6,606 nt of DNA from Lentimicrobiaceae bacterium. GTDB lineage: Bacteria > Bacteroidota > Bacteroidia > Bacteroidales > WCHB1-69. A program made the translations under genes and the position numbers. Shown here in pieces: positions 5,972 through 6,606 of this stretch (the stretch's first letter is position 1; every line of letters starts with the position of its first letter). The stretch covers positions 1-6,606 of the forward strand of contig WQSU01000148.1 in NCBI GenBank assembly GCA_009787675.1. The letters run 5' to 3'. Below the pieces are notes generated by a model. It worked only from the letters and a program-made list of their open reading frames with translations. It was not told where the DNA came from and searched no databases.

Positions 5972-6606
5972 CCTGTTTTTTTTCTTTCTCGTATTGCATT
6001 TCTCACTCTTTGCGCAACTCCCTAAGAAGATACAAAAGTCTGTGGATAAAGCAGAAACAGAGATGTCGCAACATAAATATGAGAAAGCGCTGCCCATTTT
6101 GGAAAATTGTTTTCAAAAAGCGGATTTTAAATATCATTCATTTTTGCGATGGAAGATAACCCAGTGTAAATTTGGCATTAAATTGATGCAAACTCCTACA
6201 AACATGACTCCTATAAATTTGGGAAGCCATGTAAATTCTGAATGGGATGAGTATCACCCCTCTTTAACTGGGGGCAGTAAGGAGCTTTTGTTTACCGTGC
6301 GCCGTCCGCGCGATGAACACACGGTGTGCGCACACTGCAAGCAGGAGGAAGATATTTACAGTAGCCTGCAACAACATGGCATCTGGCAGCCGCGCACCAA
6401 ATTGGCAGCGCCGCTCAACACCGGAAAGAATGAGGGAGCGCAGTGCATCTCTCCGGATGGAAACTATATGATCCTCACCATTTGCAACGCCGAAGGTGGA
6501 TTTGGCAGTTGCGACATCTATTGGTCGAAACGACAGGGAAATGCATGGTTGATGCCCAAAAACTGTGGCTCGAAAGTGAATACAAAATATTGGGAATCGC
6601 AACCTT
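5958..6606 (+). CDS. Exported TPR / PD40 propeller protein, probably OmpA-family (PorE-like); 3' end beyond window
   Basis: The reading frame is open from ATG 5958-5960 to the window edge (216 complete codons), so the C-terminus is missing only because the window stops. Residues 1-19 are a signal peptide rich in Phe and Leu, with likely cleavage at LFA/QLP. There is no cysteine at that site, so it is not a lipoprotein by this start. Residues about 26-75 look like a TPR unit (KYEKALPILENC, 40-51). PD40 blades follow: NSEWDEYHPSLTGGSKELLF (93-112), AQCISPDGNYMIL (161-173) and GSCDIYWSKRQGNAWLMP (183-200), then VNTKYWESQP. This order is typical of Bacteroidota OmpA-family proteins with TPR, propeller, carboxypeptidase-regulatory and OmpA domains, such as the type IX secretion accessory PorE. 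The last two domains cannot be seen here. The start overlaps the ATPase stop by 14 bases (5958-5971), implying translational coupling. A cysteine pair CAHC (124-127) is unusual for this region. The signal peptide and the PD40 match support the frame strongly; the PorE-like label is inference. Confidence 0.85.
   Translation, partial: MKLFNLFFFFLVLHFSLFAQLPKKIQKSVDKAETEMSQHKYEKALPILENCFQKADFKYHSFLRWKITQCKFGIKLMQTPTNMTPINLGSHVNSEWDEYHPSLTGGSKELLFTVRRPRDEHTVCAHCKQEEDIYSSLQQHGIWQPRTKLAAPLNTGKNEGAQCISPDGNYMILTICNAEGGFGSCDIYWSKRQGNAWLMPKNCGSKVNTKYWESQP

Noticed and set aside
6264..6602. 112-codon open frame on the minus strand
   Set aside because: It is antisense to the propeller gene, whose + strand frame carries a signal peptide and clear PD40 motifs. 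The minus-strand product resembles nothing known.

Overview
The window reads as a chromosomal segment of a member of the Bacteroidota. Three things point that way. The long TolB-like propeller/beta-barrel protein and the OmpA-family-type propeller protein are both of kinds common in that phylum. No start codon has a clear Shine-Dalgarno sequence, only A/T-rich leaders. Two intergenic stretches carry octamers matching the Bacteroidota -7 consensus TAnnTTTG. The genus or order cannot be told from the sequence alone.

Layout. Positions 1-208 are AT-rich and hold no gene I can support. Two genes run leftward: an integral membrane protein of the lysylphosphatidylglycerol-synthase-TM/UPF0104 'flippase-like' family (3630-4688, GTG start) and, 88 bp after it, a 1110-residue exported protein (209-3541). 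The latter combines a degenerate peptidase-MA-like domain, a TolB-type PD40 propeller and a C-terminal outer-membrane barrel. A 143-bp divergent intergenic region (4689-4831) holds a candidate promoter and an 8-bp inverted repeat. Two genes run rightward: an AAA_14/DUF4143 ATPase (4832-5971) and, overlapping its last 14 bases, the 5' part of a TPR/PD40 periplasmic protein (5958 to the window edge). That last gene is cut by the window edge, and I found it by translating from 5958.

How the genes may work together. Three of the four concern the cell envelope: inner-membrane lipid-related, outer-membrane barrel with propeller, and periplasmic propeller that probably ends in a peptidoglycan-binding domain outside the window. 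The ATPase is the odd one out. DUF4143 ATPases have no settled role and are often accessory genes. Its overlap with the envelope gene implies translational coupling, but nothing here proves a functional link.

The region looks mostly ordinary. I see no CRISPR array, tRNA or rRNA, transposase, attachment site or recognisable defence island. The items most worth a second look are the ATPase/propeller overlap, the loss of metalloprotease residues in the 1110-residue protein, the homopolymer tracts at sensitive coding positions, and the CxxC insert in the truncated propeller protein.
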